DNA from: Porodaedalea pini
Lineage: Eukaryota; Basidiomycota; Agaricomycetes; Hymenochaetales; Hymenochaetaceae
Assembly (NCBI GenBank): GCA_002794775.1
Contig: NBAY01000004.1
Coordinates: 434,001-498,000, forward strand
Length of the DNA stretch: 64,000 nucleotides
Reading direction: 5' to 3'
Positions 42,356 through 53,676 of this stretch are shown in pieces. Every line of letters starts with the position of its first letter. Positions within the stretch are counted from its first letter, which is position 1. The notes below the pieces were generated by a model. That model searched no databases. It was not told the origin of the DNA and saw nothing but the letters and a program-made list of their open reading frames with translations. The position numbers and the translations under genes were made by a program.

Positions 42356-45300
42356 ATGAACGGTGCCGTCGCAGCATCTTCCTCACAGGCATCGTCGTCG
42401 TCGCAGCCCTACGCGCCAGGTCATCCGTCAAGACGCGAGAACCAGTCAATATCTTCGACTCACTCACGAGCAAGCGACCGAGATCGCGAACGAGGCAGCA
42501 GGTCCAATGCCAATGTAAGTTGTATATATTTGCATGCAGAGCATAAGCTTTCTCATGATTGATAAACTTTTGCCTCAGCCACCGGTTGAGTCTGCCGTTA
42601 CACGGCTGTTAGTCGCTATCAAACAGCTACTCGAGGCTTTGACACTATGGAGCACGCTAAAGATGTCCGAGACCCAGGTCAGCGACGTCTATGTTCGCCT
42701 CGGAAACGATTTCAACGCCGCAGTAGCTGCGTTTCGGTCATTTAACATCGACATGACGTACGCCTTTCTAGCATAATGTACGAGCCTGTCTAACTTGCTT
42801 TCTGCTAGTGAACTTTTAACGGTACCCGAAGACCTTCGCGTTGTTTTGGAGCAATGTCTATCCGAGGAAGCCACAGCATCAAATCTCGAAATATATTTGC
42901 CTACAGTTCGACAAATCATCACCAACCTCCTGCAAGGACTTCGCAGTAAACAGTCCATCTATCGACGAATTGTATCGGATCGAAAACACCGCACAGCCGA
43001 ATCGCAAGGTCCTGATCGCGAAGTTCGGGCGACGCGTTCGTCTAGGGCAGACAGTACGAGCTCTGCAGGAGGCTCATCGCGACTGCACCGGTCGATGGTT
43101 GCTAGTGAGAGTGGCTCGGTTCGCGGTTCGACCGTGGAAGGGCAGCAGAGGCGCGTAGTATCATCTTCTCGGAAAAAGGAACCGACTGCGCAGCTTCCAC
43201 CGCCGCCACCCCAGACCGATGAAGGCTACTTTGCCGGTGGATTTGTACGTCCAAAAACACCTGCAACCGACGAGGAGCGTCCGCATGGTCATCGACATGA
43301 AATGTCGCGTTCCAACGGTACTCCACAGCCTCGTCTGCCGACAGACTACCAAGAAGCTCCTAGACCGCGGAACGCAACTCCAAGCTCGCCTTTCAGCGCT
43401 GAAGATTCTAGCGACAACACCATCACGCTTTCTCCGCATCAACCGCCTCCAGCCCCAAGCACACCGCCTGTCCCTCCCAATGTTGTACGATACTCTCTGA
43501 CTGACAATCCCGTACCCTCTGTTGTGGTCGACGAGGCTACACCCCCGCCTTCTTCCGAAAACATTGCCTCCATGGCTCTTAATCGGCAAAGCTCGTCAAC
43601 TTCAACCACGACAGGTTCGACTCCGCCTGAGACACCTCAGTTTGAAACGGTCCAAGCACCTGTTTTCGAGAGCTCGCTCGCCGCTCTGAAGAAGAGCGAT
43701 GCTCTAGAGAGACGGGCATCTAAACGCTTTTCTACGTATAACATTTCAAAGATGACAGGAACGGGGATGAGGGAGCGCTCTGGCTTAGGTCGTAGTGTGA
43801 ATAGGCGATCGATGGCAGCTGACTCGTCGAACCTCACGCCAGGAGAACTAAATGTCTTGACTGAAGAAGACGAGACGCCTGAGGGTACGAAGGACGTCAC
43901 CGGGTCGACGAGCCGGGAGAGTTCATCGAGAATGGTCCGTACGCCGACGCCAGTTGAGGAAGAAGTGCCTCCTATACCACCCATGCCCAGTACTTCTACT
44001 TCACCGTCTGGTCTTGCCCCTCCACCATTGGCTTTAAGAGACAGCTCTGAATCAATTGAGAAGCGCCGATTTTCCGCTAAATCTGATCTGACGTTCGAGG
44101 AATCCGGCAGTCCTGCCTCTACTACGCTTACTGTCTTTTTGCAACTTGGTCGGGAAGTGAAGAAGGTCACAATTGAAAGAGGGCTGTCTTTCTCGTCATT
44201 GCGAGTTTTGTTCGTGGATAAGTTTTCGTATAGCCCGGGACAGGATAATTTTCCAGAGATCTATATTCGCGACCCCTCTAGCGGCGTCATGTACGAACTC
44301 GAGAATGTTGAGGAGGTCAAAGACAAATGTCTTTTGTCGCTAAACATTGACCGTGCGTTTCTTCTCGATTCCACATTTTGGTGTTCCTAACTCGAGTCGA
44401 TTATAGCCTTGGATCAAATTAAGCAGCACATTGATCAGCAGATGTCAGGCTTAACCCAAGAGCTGAAGGACCTGCGGAATACTGTTGGCCCGTCAAAGCG
44501 AATATCTCAGCTATCACATCCGCCACCCATCGTCACGCATGCATTCGCTGAGAATGATACACCAGTCGCGCGACCCACTGATAAGCAGTTCCAGAGTGTT
44601 GCTCGTCGCCTTTCGCGGCTGGTCAACAATAAGGGGGAGGGATCACCACCTCTAATGAATGGGGTCGTTCCTCAAATAACCGGAGGTGGTCTTCAGCCAC
44701 AGTGGACCGGGGGGTCGGTGCTCTCGGAAGCCTCGGGACGGATAGTCAGCGATCTGAAGACGCAGTTCGACGAAGTCCAGAACCTTCGGCGCGATTTGGG
44801 TGTGATGCGGCAACTTTACGTCGACTTCATGTCACAGACGAAGGAGTCGTTAAGCTCGCTACGGTCGCAGACGCAAGCAGTCCGTCAGCTGTCCCATTCG
44901 AAGGTGGGCGGAGCGCGTGAGTACATCAATGCAGGCAAGACAAGCCTCGACACGCGCACGCAGAACGCGCTTACTCGCGTCGAGGAGCTGCAGGACACCG
45001 TCGAGAATTTGAAGGATGACGTGCTGAAACGCTTCGTTAGCCCTCGCTCGAACCTCGTGAAAACTGTCGAGAAGGATATATCGGAGGTCTCCGCTGAGCT
45101 GGATTCCCTGAAGGAGTACATCAGCACGGTGAAACCAATGTGGAAGAAGACGTGGGAAGAAGAGCTACAGAACATCGTTGAAGAGCAGCAGTTCCTGAGC
45201 CATCAGGAGGAGTTCCTTCAGGACCTACTCGAGGACCATAAAGCACTCATGGAGGTGTTTGGACACGTAGAGAAGGTGATCTCGATTCGCGGCTCTGGCA

Positions 45301-45689
45301 CAGGGCGCGCACGAGGATTCAGGCCTCCGCCGCCGGACGAGGGCCACGGAGGGTTGACCACCGTGATGATGGAGATCCGCGGCGCAGCGGTCGACCCACA
45401 GCGGCGCATGAAAGCGATAGAAGCAAGTCAGAAGACCCGCGAACGCGAGATGGCGGGCCGCTCAGACGAGTTTGAAGCCGAGCTAAAGGGCTTCGTCTCA
45501 GGCAAGAAACTCAAATTGACGGGCGGCGCGGAGGAGGCTGAACGCGTGCGTCAGAAACGGAATGACCTAGCATTGAAAGCTATGTTCAATAGTAGTCAAT
45601 CGAATATTTCTGCAGGTTCAACGACCCCAACGTCGGCAGGCTTCCCTGATCCATCCGGTTCAGATATCCCGATGAGTCCTACTAGTTGA
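42356..45689 (+). CDS. BUD6: Bud6/Aip3 actin-interacting polarity protein
   Basis: Cofactor of formins that promotes actin nucleation at polarity sites. Exons 42356-42514, 42579-42757, 42809-44352 and 44407-45689 join in phase to 1054 residues. The N-terminal domain has PPVESAVTRLLVAIKQLLEA, VSDVYVRLGNDFNAAVAAFR and LPTVRQIITNLLQGLRSKQ. A long Ser/Pro-rich region follows. The C-terminal AIP3 domain begins VFLQLGREVKKVTIERGLSF, then FPEIYIRDPSSGVMYELENV and LDQIKQHIDQQMSGLTQELK. It continues as coiled coil (LQDTVENLKDDVLKRFVSPR, then EEQQFLSHQEEFLQDLLEDH). The last intron is needed to connect the LSLNI segment to the coiled coil. Full length and intact. Confidence 0.9.
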
Positions 45690-45995
45690 TTTTTTTTTCT
45701 GTTAGTCTTTCATAATGTCTATTTGCATTTCTTCACATCGTGTATTATTTTTTCATTGTTTGGATCTCGAAACTTTGCTTATGTTTTTTTTGTGACTTAA
45801 GATAATAAGAAATCTTTAACATACTGCTCGTGTGCTCCTTTACATGGAATATTAATGGTCCATACCGGTTCTCGGCAGAAAAAGACGTAGAAAATATACT
45901 ACAAAAACTGCAAGTGCCACCTAAGACTCTCAACATACAAAAGTCGTATAAGAAGAGAGATGACAGAACATCGAAGTCAATCACAATCCAGACGT
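45690..45995. other. Tail-to-tail spacer between BUD6 and SDA1
   Basis: 306 AT-rich bases holding the two 3' ends. No gene is seen. Confidence 0.5.
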
Positions 45996-48759
45996 CTACT
46001 TTCTCTTTTTCTTCTGGTTCTCATTATGCTTGCGCATCTTCCGCTGTTTGTCCATCAAGCTCGCCTTCTTCTTTCCACGCACCTCTCTACTAGCCATGAC
46101 CATCATCAACGGCTTGTTGCGTTTCTTCTCGCGGTTCGTCGTGCTGCTCGGTGCCTCCTTGCGCTTCTTGCCCTTGCTGGAGCCAAACTTCTCGCGCCCT
46201 TCGCGCCCCTCCTTAATCGACGCCATGCGCTCCTCGTAAGTCGCCTTCGCCTTCTTGCGAGGACCGAGGATGTCTGCCTCCCCAAGCAAGACCGCCTCGC
46301 CCTCTTGAGAGGGTACGGAGGACTTCGTGGGGATGTCAGCGCGTTTCCGCTTCGATGTGCTGTTGCTCCCAGCTGCCTTAGAGCGCAGGTCATTGAGAAG
46401 GGCGAAATCAGCTGGTGTTAGGATCTGTGATTCATAGTTTGAGTGAATATTATTTCGAGGACTAAGATAGTGAAATCGTACCTTAGTCGCGGCAAGGCTC
46501 TGCGATGGATCGGCTGGAGTTTCAGGCGCCTGATCGTCTTCCTCCACGTCCATCTCATCCTCACTCTTCTCATCGCCTTCCTCATCGTCACCTTCTTCAC
46601 TCTCATCATCGTTTTTCTCCTTCGTCCCCTTGACATTTTTTTCGTCTTCACTGTCGCTGATTTCCAAGTCGTGCTCTGAGTCTGACGATACATCGATCCA
46701 CCCTTCCGATGAAGATGAGCTATCCGAGTCAGAGTCGACTTCCCAGCCAGCCCAGTCAGCTTCGCCGCCTTCTTCGTCACCCGACTCCGAGCCATCGGCA
46801 TCAGCCTCCTTCATCTTGCGGATATGATCCTCAAGAAGCTAACGTGTCAAGATGGATGAGTATGAAAGATCTTGCAAGCAGGAGGAGATTTGCTGCTTAC
46901 GTTCAGACCCTCGATAACAGAAGCTCCGCCGCCGGCCTCTTTCCCAAATGCGACTGGCTGGATAGCAGTACCCTTCATACTCGCTTCCTTGCCCTGCGCA
47001 TCACATGTAAACACCCCCAAAACTGCAATAAAGCAAGTGAACATACCCTCTCTCTTCGCTTCAGCATCGACGGCATCTCTTGTCTATACAGATGTAGCAG
47101 CCCACGCGCACCAGCGATCACACCCTTGTCCTTGCTCTTTTTATACTCCACGAGATCGCCGAGCAGGTCCTCTTCCATCGCCCACGGCTGACGGGTGCAC
47201 ACCTCCCGGATCGCGTTCAGACCTGCAGCTACGACTTCGCTACCGACTCCAGGATGCACAAACTCATGCGCAATCTTACGGAGCACAGGCGTGAGGACAT
47301 CAGGGGCGTGAGGGCGTGGACAGACGACGCGAGCGCAGCGAGGATTGTAGGTATGCGCAGCTGCGCGGCGGTTAGGTATTTGAGAAGATACGTGTAAAAG
47401 GGTAATACGCAGAGGCGATGCGTTCCCATTGCGCGGCACATCACTTGCATGTTCAAGAGTTTGTGCTCGAGCGTATAACGTTTATCGAAGCGTGAGAGGA
47501 TATCGAAGAGCTTCTCTGCGAAGGATTGTGGGTCTTGTAACAGCTGCAGCGTGGCAAAATTCGTCTTCGACTGCTCTGCTCTTTTTGATTTCGTTTTCTG
47601 TTGAATGTAGAACATAAATTGCAATTAAGAGGCGCGCATGACGAAACCCGACAAGTGCACAGACCTTTTTGGCTGTCTTTATGCTCTTAGAAAACTTTTT
47701 GTCGCCGCTCCTCGTCTTTTTATTGATTGTCCTTCTATGTTGAAGAGTTTTGACGTCGGGACCCTAGATCAAGACAGTCAAATCATCGATTAATGCCCCA
47801 TTAAAAAATCTCATTACCTCGTCCTCTTCTTCACTAGAATCATCTTCGGCTTCCTCGTCGAGGAAGAAGTGCAAGGCAGCACTCTGAACTTTGGTGACAG
47901 GGTGAAAGCAGCCTAATGAGACAATAGCAACGGACTTGGCATCGTTCCTAAATGTACACGTTCATAAATTACTGAATATATGAAAGAGCTGGGACGCACC
48001 AAATTCCCTTCCGCCACAAGTCCTTCGTCAAAAACACCGCCCATAAAGCATCATCACCGGATTGGTATGATACATCTCCGGCGCGCACAGGCTTCTTGCC
48101 CTTGTCAAACACAAAATCCATGTCCGCACCCTGTTCGACCATGCGGAAGAGCATTGCCTGAACGGCGCGGTTGAGCTTGAGATTGGCTCGCTGGACGTTT
48201 GCACTGCGGATCTCTTGGAGAATCGTCTTGCGAATAAACGAACGGAGAGAGGAAGAGGACGTTCGGGGAAGAAGGGGGAAGAGCGTTTTGAGTAGCCTAC
48301 ATGATTCTCAGGTCAATTTCCACATAACAGTGCCGAAAGACTTACTCGACGGGAGTAATGACATCTTTCTTGCGGAGGATGATAAGGTTCGAAATTAGGC
48401 TCTTTTTGGTGTCCGTGATCAGCTCGCCATACTGATTTAACAGTAGGCTCGATAACTCTGCGGAAAAGTTTGTCGTTTCCTTCGGATAGCATGGCGAAAC
48501 CTATGCTAGGAGGATAAGATGATGCACATAAAAAAGTTCAAATACCTTGGCGCACCTGAGAGATGAAGGTAATCATATCTCTGAACTGCTCTGACTGCTC
48601 GACGGGATTGGCCTGGAATATATTCAAGATGCTCTTGTAGTGATTCCATTGCTGCAGAAACTCTTCCTTGTATGCCGCAGGATCCCTTTTGATAAGATTT
48701 TGAAGTTGAGGCAGGTTTGAAGACAATAAAGCGCCTCGTCCTGCATGCGATCGGACCAT
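45996..48759 (-). CDS. SDA1: Sda1, 60S ribosome biogenesis and actin-related factor
   Basis: Nucleolar and nuclear factor required for export of pre-60S subunits and G1 passage. The ATG at 48757-48759 gives MVRSHAGRGALLSSNLPQLQ, then NLIKRDPAAYKEEFLQQWNH and SILNIFQANP, the conserved Sda1 N-terminal domain. The middle exons give FDILSRFDKRYTLEHKLLNM, VMCRAMGTHRLCVLPFYTYL and DVLTPVLRKIAHEFVHPGVG. The C-terminal part has RGKEASMKGTAIQPVAFGKE, then a very acidic Ser/Glu/Asp region and a basic end with ATYEERMASIKEGREGREKF and SLMDKQRKMRKHNENQKKKR. There are roughly eight introns. It shares a short divergent promoter with the cystathionine beta-synthase gene. Confidence 0.92.
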
Positions 48760-48937
48760 GGCTGCCAGTAAAAGAGGGAGAGACTGAACGTTCAGCAGGC
48801 GCTCAATGCAATAACGGCGACGATCATCCGAGTCCAAAATTTGGAACAGAAATGCACGTGACCCGCACGCGTCAATTTAGGTCCGGCGATCCGCATTCCT
48901 CCTTCCTGCCTCTCCCTTCCACAACCTCCCGATAAAC
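48760..48937. promoter_or_regulatory. Divergent promoter between SDA1 and the beta-synthase gene
   Basis: 178 bases between two divergent starts. A GCACGTGAC site (about 48855-48863) contains a CACGTG core. In fungi that core is bound by Cbf1, which acts on sulphur-amino-acid genes, so it could serve the beta-synthase; this is inference. Confidence 0.45.
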
Positions 48938-50494
48938 ATGCCCACCTCCACTCACGTCCTTGACAATGCTCTTGGAGCCATTGGAAACACACCTCTTATC
49001 CGACTCGACAAGATCCGCAGTCATGAAGGCCTCTGCTGTAACCTCCGTGCGTCCTGAACACAAAGTACCCAAGCGTGGCGTTCCAATACTGACGAGTGAC
49101 ACAGTGGGCAAAGTCGAGTACATGTCCGCTGGAGGATCTGTAAAGGATAGGATTGCAAAGCGCATGGTTGAGGCTGCTGAAGCGGAAGGGAAGCTCATTC
49201 CCGGAAAGAGCGTCGTGATTGAACCAACCTCAGGAAATACCGGCAAGTGTTCATTTCTGCAGCCCAGTCTTGTTCGCACATCACTCAAACATAATCTAGG
49301 CATAGGACTGGCTATGGCTTGTGCTATAAAGGTAATGTACGCAATCCATGAAGGAACTATGGCTGCTGAATACATTAGATAAGGGATATTCGGTGATCAT
49401 CTCTATGCCTGACAAAATGTCTCTCGTGAGTGCCTCCTTCGTCCACAATGCTTTTTGCTCATAGTACATTGTATCCCCAGGAGAAAGAGGCTTCACTGCG
49501 CGCTCTTGGCGCGGAAGTAGTCCGTACACCGACCGAAGCGGCTTGGGACTCCCCCGATTCTCATATAGGTAGCTCTTTCTTTATTAACAGGTCCTCTCGT
49601 GGCTGAATTCCTTAACGATCGCAGGAGTCGCTCATCGCCTTCAACGCGAGATACCTCATGCGATAATTCTAGATCAGTATCGTAACGTGAGTACCTGTTC
49701 GTCTCGCATACAGATCTTGTGCCTAATGCATACGCTATCCACTCGGATCTAGGTCAACAACCCCTTGGCACATGAATATTCGACGGGTCCAGAGATTATA
49801 AACGCCATTACCAACACACCATCGTCATCATCCAGACCCTCGAGTGGTCTGGTGGATGCGTTCATCGGTGGAGCGGGAACTGGGGGTACAGTCACAGGTG
49901 TCTCGCGTGCTCTGAAGAAGCAGCACAATCCCGATTGCACCATTGTCGGCGTCGATCCCGTGCGTTTTGCGCCATCTATATTTCCTGGCTTATCCTTATC
50001 TCCTCATTTCTTATAGAAAGGTAGCATTCTCGCCGTACCGGAGAGCCTGAACGATGCGGGCCGTGGCGAATTCTATGTCGTTGAGGGAATCGGGTACGAT
50101 TTCGTGCCGGACGTGCTTGACCGCAAAGATGTAGACGCGTGGATCAAGACGGATGACGCGGAGGCTTTTGAAGCCGCTCGCCTCCTAATGCGCGAGGAGG
50201 GCCTGCTTGTCGGCGGGAGTAGTGGAAGTGCCCTCGCGGGGGCGCTGCACTGGCTGAAGTCGCCTGCGGGTAAGCCGCTTGCGCAGACGGAGGGCAAGAA
50301 CGTCGTCATTCTCCTTCCCGACGGGTGAGTAGTTTTTCCATGGAGGGCTTATCTTAGCGATACTGATTGCTGTTTGCTATGATAGCGTGCGGAATTACAT
50401 GAGTAAACCGTGGTTCTTGCAAATGACGATGAAGGCTGAGCCCTCCCCTCTCGCCAAGCAGATTGCGGGGATTTTGAAGCCGACAGCCAAGTGA
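48938..50494 (+). CDS. CYS4: Cystathionine beta-synthase, catalytic domain only
   Basis: PLP enzyme that condenses serine and homocysteine in transsulphuration. Nine exons (48938-49046, 49105-49242, 49300-49331, 49384-49425, 49481-49568, 49625-49686, 49753-49959, 50017-50324, 50386-50494) give 364 residues in phase. Motifs: [34 protein letters not shown] with the PLP lysine, [69 protein letters not shown] and VRNYMSKPW. The sequence follows eukaryotic cystathionine beta-synthase more than plant or bacterial cysteine synthase. The usual C-terminal pair of regulatory CBS domains and an N-terminal haem motif are absent. The second intron has a GC-AG boundary (49243-49299). A cysteine synthase function cannot be excluded. 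Confidence 0.85.
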
Positions 50495-50692
50495 GCCACA
50501 CAGGATGCACGTCAATCATGTCTTTTCCCTCTGTAAAGTCTACTAGAACGGATCCCCTCCAATTACAAGTCATGTCTGTAAAGCAAAGGTCGTAGAGTTC
50601 AACATACAGTATCATATGCGTATGTTTGTGATATAGTTACAGATACAAGCTCAAATACGATTAGACTTCCCCGTTGTGATACGTACTGACGG
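50495..50692. other. Tail-to-tail spacer
   Basis: 198 bases between the beta-synthase stop and the dioxygenase stop. Nothing else is seen. Confidence 0.5.
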
Positions 50693-51261
50693 TTATGCCT
50701 GAGGTTGAGCACGCGCCTGCTGCGAACCTGGTCCGAAGCGCGCTTCGTGTTTGAGTATGTCGGTATAGAGTGGCCATGGCTTGCCTATCCACGTTGCAAG
50801 CTCTGTATGGTCCGCGTGTGCGTCATTCGAGTTCGGGTGGATGAGGACGCTGAGGCAGGCAACGGAAGTGAGTTCAAGCATACACACACTCAACTTACGA
50901 CTTACGAGCAAGGCCCACGATGCACAACGAGCCAGGAGAAAAGCGCACCGGTCTGGTGCGGCGTAAAGGTGTTTACTTCAAACATGGCAACTGGATGTGG
51001 ACCTGGTGAACAAGCGTGAGCATATCATGAACACTATAAGTGATTTGTAAGGAGAGAACTGTCTGAAGGGGGACTTACCGATGGGTTTCTCCCAGAATCT
51101 GTATATTCGGAGCTGTACGACGCGCGAAATTGGTAGGATCATGTTGTATACCAGAAGGATAAAGAGTGAAGCGAGATGTAGGACGTACCTCGGGAAACTC
51201 ACGCCGGATCCGTTCGTGCAGCGCACGCGCATACGTTTTCTGTGCATCGATAGCCTGCATG

Positions 51262-51263
51262 TA
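51262..51263. repeat. Left TA target duplication of the outer pogo element
   Basis: TA directly before the outer terminal repeat, matched by TA at 56201-56202. TA duplication is the rule for Tc1/mariner/pogo transposons. Confidence 0.9.
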
Positions 51264-51278
51264 CAGTCGAACCTGTGT

Positions 51279-51433
51279 ATAAGCATACCGGTGCATAAGC
51301 ATTACCTGTACATAAGCATTGATTTTCTGATCCACCGAACTCGGTAGGCGGAGAATTCAGGGTCCTATAAGCATTATCCCCATAAGCATTTGACATTAAG
51401 ATTTGAACAAAAATTTAAACCGAAAATGCTTAT
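51279..51433 (+). repeat. Subterminal ATAAGCAT iterons
   Basis: ATAAGCAT occurs at 51279-51286, 51295-51302, 51312-51319, 51367-51374 and 51382-51389, and in reverse orientation at 51426-51433. The first three are spaced 16-17 bases apart and extend into the terminal repeat. They are candidate binding sites for the transposase's helix-turn-helix domains. The mirrored set lies at the right end of the inner copy (about 55975-56130). Confidence 0.75.
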
Positions 51434-51584
51434 CTAGAGGTCATCAGGTGATCATATACCCCCATATGGATGCTCTTGTGATGGGCTGCGGCTTGGCAAG
51501 CAATGATTTTCGTGGTGTGCAGAAAGTAGATAGATAAGCAAAAAAAAAACACCTGTCAGATACCCTTACTGCTCTATCTTCACC

Positions 51585-53521
51585 ATGTCTCAGGAGCTAG
51601 GTTGCGCTCAGAACCCAGATGGCACCTTGAAGGATGCCAGTGAAATCCAATGGTCACACTCACGCGACAGCTCTCCTATACCTCTCACTGGCCCCGGACC
51701 GGAGCCAACTGCACTTACCGCACTTCCCACACTTCCTGTGCTTCCTGCACTTCCCACACCTGCGCTTCCTTCACTTCCTGAAGTTGATGCCCCACCAAAG
51801 AAGCCATCGCATGGGAAAATAGCAAAGCCTAAGACCTTCGGAAAGCGGTCTATTACAGCCACTGTTCACCCGGTGCAGAAGCGTGTTTCCTACACTAATG
51901 GCGATCGGCTTGAAATTCTCAACTTCGCCGAAGGTCCTGGGAAGGATCTACCGCAGCACAAAATTGCTGAGCATTTCCATTTTAAATGGCCCAAGCTTAA
52001 CCAGTCTACCGTACACGATATCGTGGCAAAGCGAAATGAATTACGGAAAGCAGCTCAGGAGGATCCCCAATTTGTATTTTTTTCACGGCCCCGGACTGTG
52101 AAACTTCCTCAATTGGAGGAAGCACTTACATTTTGGGTTAATACTGCTCAAGGCCGAATCAATATCACGAGTGCGGTTCTCAAAGTCAAAGCTGAGCAAT
52201 TTGCTAATCAGCTTGGAATCCCGGATGATCTGCGCCTTTCCCTTTCCAATGGCTGGGTTGAATCATTCAAGCAACGACATGGGCTTCGAGAAATCCGGCT
52301 TCATGGTGAGGCCGCTTCTATTTCCCCTGATGATGTCACAGCCGCTCAGAAGCGTCTCCAGACCACTCTTTTGGGTTACAAACTATGTGACATATACAAT
52401 TTCGATGAAACGGGCCTCTATTATAGGATGCCACCAGATCGCACACTCGCTACACAGCAGATTTCTGGTGGAAAAGGGGACAAAACACGAATTACGCTTG
52501 GGTTAATTACAAACTCGGATGGATCAGATATTAGGGCTCCTCTTTTTTTAGGCCATGCACGTAAACCTCGGTGCTTCCAGAAGAAAGAAGGTGTTGATCT
52601 TGGATTTTACTACTTTTGGAATAAAAAAGCGTGGATGACAGGCTCAGTTTTCAAGATGTGAGTGAAAATTTATTTTATTTCTTATCCATTAATTGATAAT
52701 AAACTTTATCAAGTTTTCTTGAGGACCTTGACAGAGATATGCGCACTCAGGAGCGCAAGATTTGCCTCACAATCGACAATGCACCATCTCACATTTTCGA
52801 TCCAAAGGCGCTTACAAACACAGAGGTTATTTTCCTTGACCCAAATATGACGTCACACATCCAGCCAATGGACGCCGGGATTATTCGTGCATTTAAGGCA
52901 CATTATCGGCGCTTGTTCATTCTTAGTGCTCTCAGTCGTTACGAAGAAGGGGCTGAAAAGATATATTTTATCGATCAGCTTCAGGGAATGCGTCTTGTTA
53001 TGGAAGCTTGGGACCTAATAACACCGAAAACTGTCGCAAACTGCTGGAAGCATGCAGGTATTCTTAGCACAGGCACATCCGACTCGGCGGTCAGAACTAT
53101 AAACCAGGATGTTGGAGTCGAGAAGGCCGTTACAGAACTTGAAGAAGCACTGAAGGAACTTTCTATGGAAGCTGGAACCAAGGACGTGCAGAAGGTTGAA
53201 GAACTTCTTGATGTGGAGGGCGAGAAAATCACAGAGGCCGAGTGGACAGACGACGAAATTATCTCACAGGTTAGGCTGAACCAAATGGAGGCGGAAGGCC
53301 AGCACATTCCCGAGCTAGAACCTCCAGAACCAGAACCAGAGCCACTCATGAGCCTCCCAGAGGCTTGCCATGCGCTCTCGCAGCTCAATGCGCTTTTTCA
53401 AAGCCGGACCGGTGCAGAGTTCAGTCAGGCACACAAGCTGTTACCAAAGCTGCGACGGGAGCTTCAGAAGGAGATTAACAAGGGTCTAAACCAGGCTGAT
53501 ATTCGTAGTTATTTCTCTTAA
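51585..53521 (+). CDS. Pogo/Fot1-type transposase, outer copy
   Basis: Cut-and-paste transposase of the pogo group. Exons 51585-52657 and 52714-53521 join in phase to 626 residues; the 56-base intron turns KM plus a stop into KIFLEDLDRDMR. An N-terminal Pro/Leu-rich leader has repeated LP units (SLP, ALP, TLP). A Psq-type helix-turn-helix follows (RLEILNFAEG, then STVHDIVAKRNEL). A CENP-B-type DNA-binding domain has LEEALTFWVNTAQG and LSNGWVESFKQRHGLREIRL. The DDE superfamily core has YNFDETGLYYRMPP, LTIDNAPSHIF and NMTSHIQPMDAGIIRAFKAH, giving three catalytic Asp residues. An acidic tail ends the protein. All motifs are intact and the frame is open, so the enzyme may be active. Confidence 0.93.
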
Positions 53522-53674
53522 AGTGTCCTTTTCAACTATTTAACAGCTGAAAATAATGTAAATGTCTTCACCTGCGCGCGTGGGTCTTGACATTGGATTG
53601 CGTGAGACAGCATTCCATAAATGGAAATAACTTTATTTGTTTATTACGCAATAACGCGGACAAGCATTACTGTC

Positions 53675-53676
53675 TA
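53675..53676. repeat. TA target duplication of the inner pogo element
   Basis: TA before the inner terminal repeat; the partner TA is 56145-56146. Before the insertion the outer element read CTGTCTATAAGC here, as the inner copy still does. Confidence 0.9.

Noticed and set aside
45996..46421. Overlapping + strand frames within the SDA1 3' region
   Set aside because: They are shadows of the basic and acidic C-terminal exons of SDA1.
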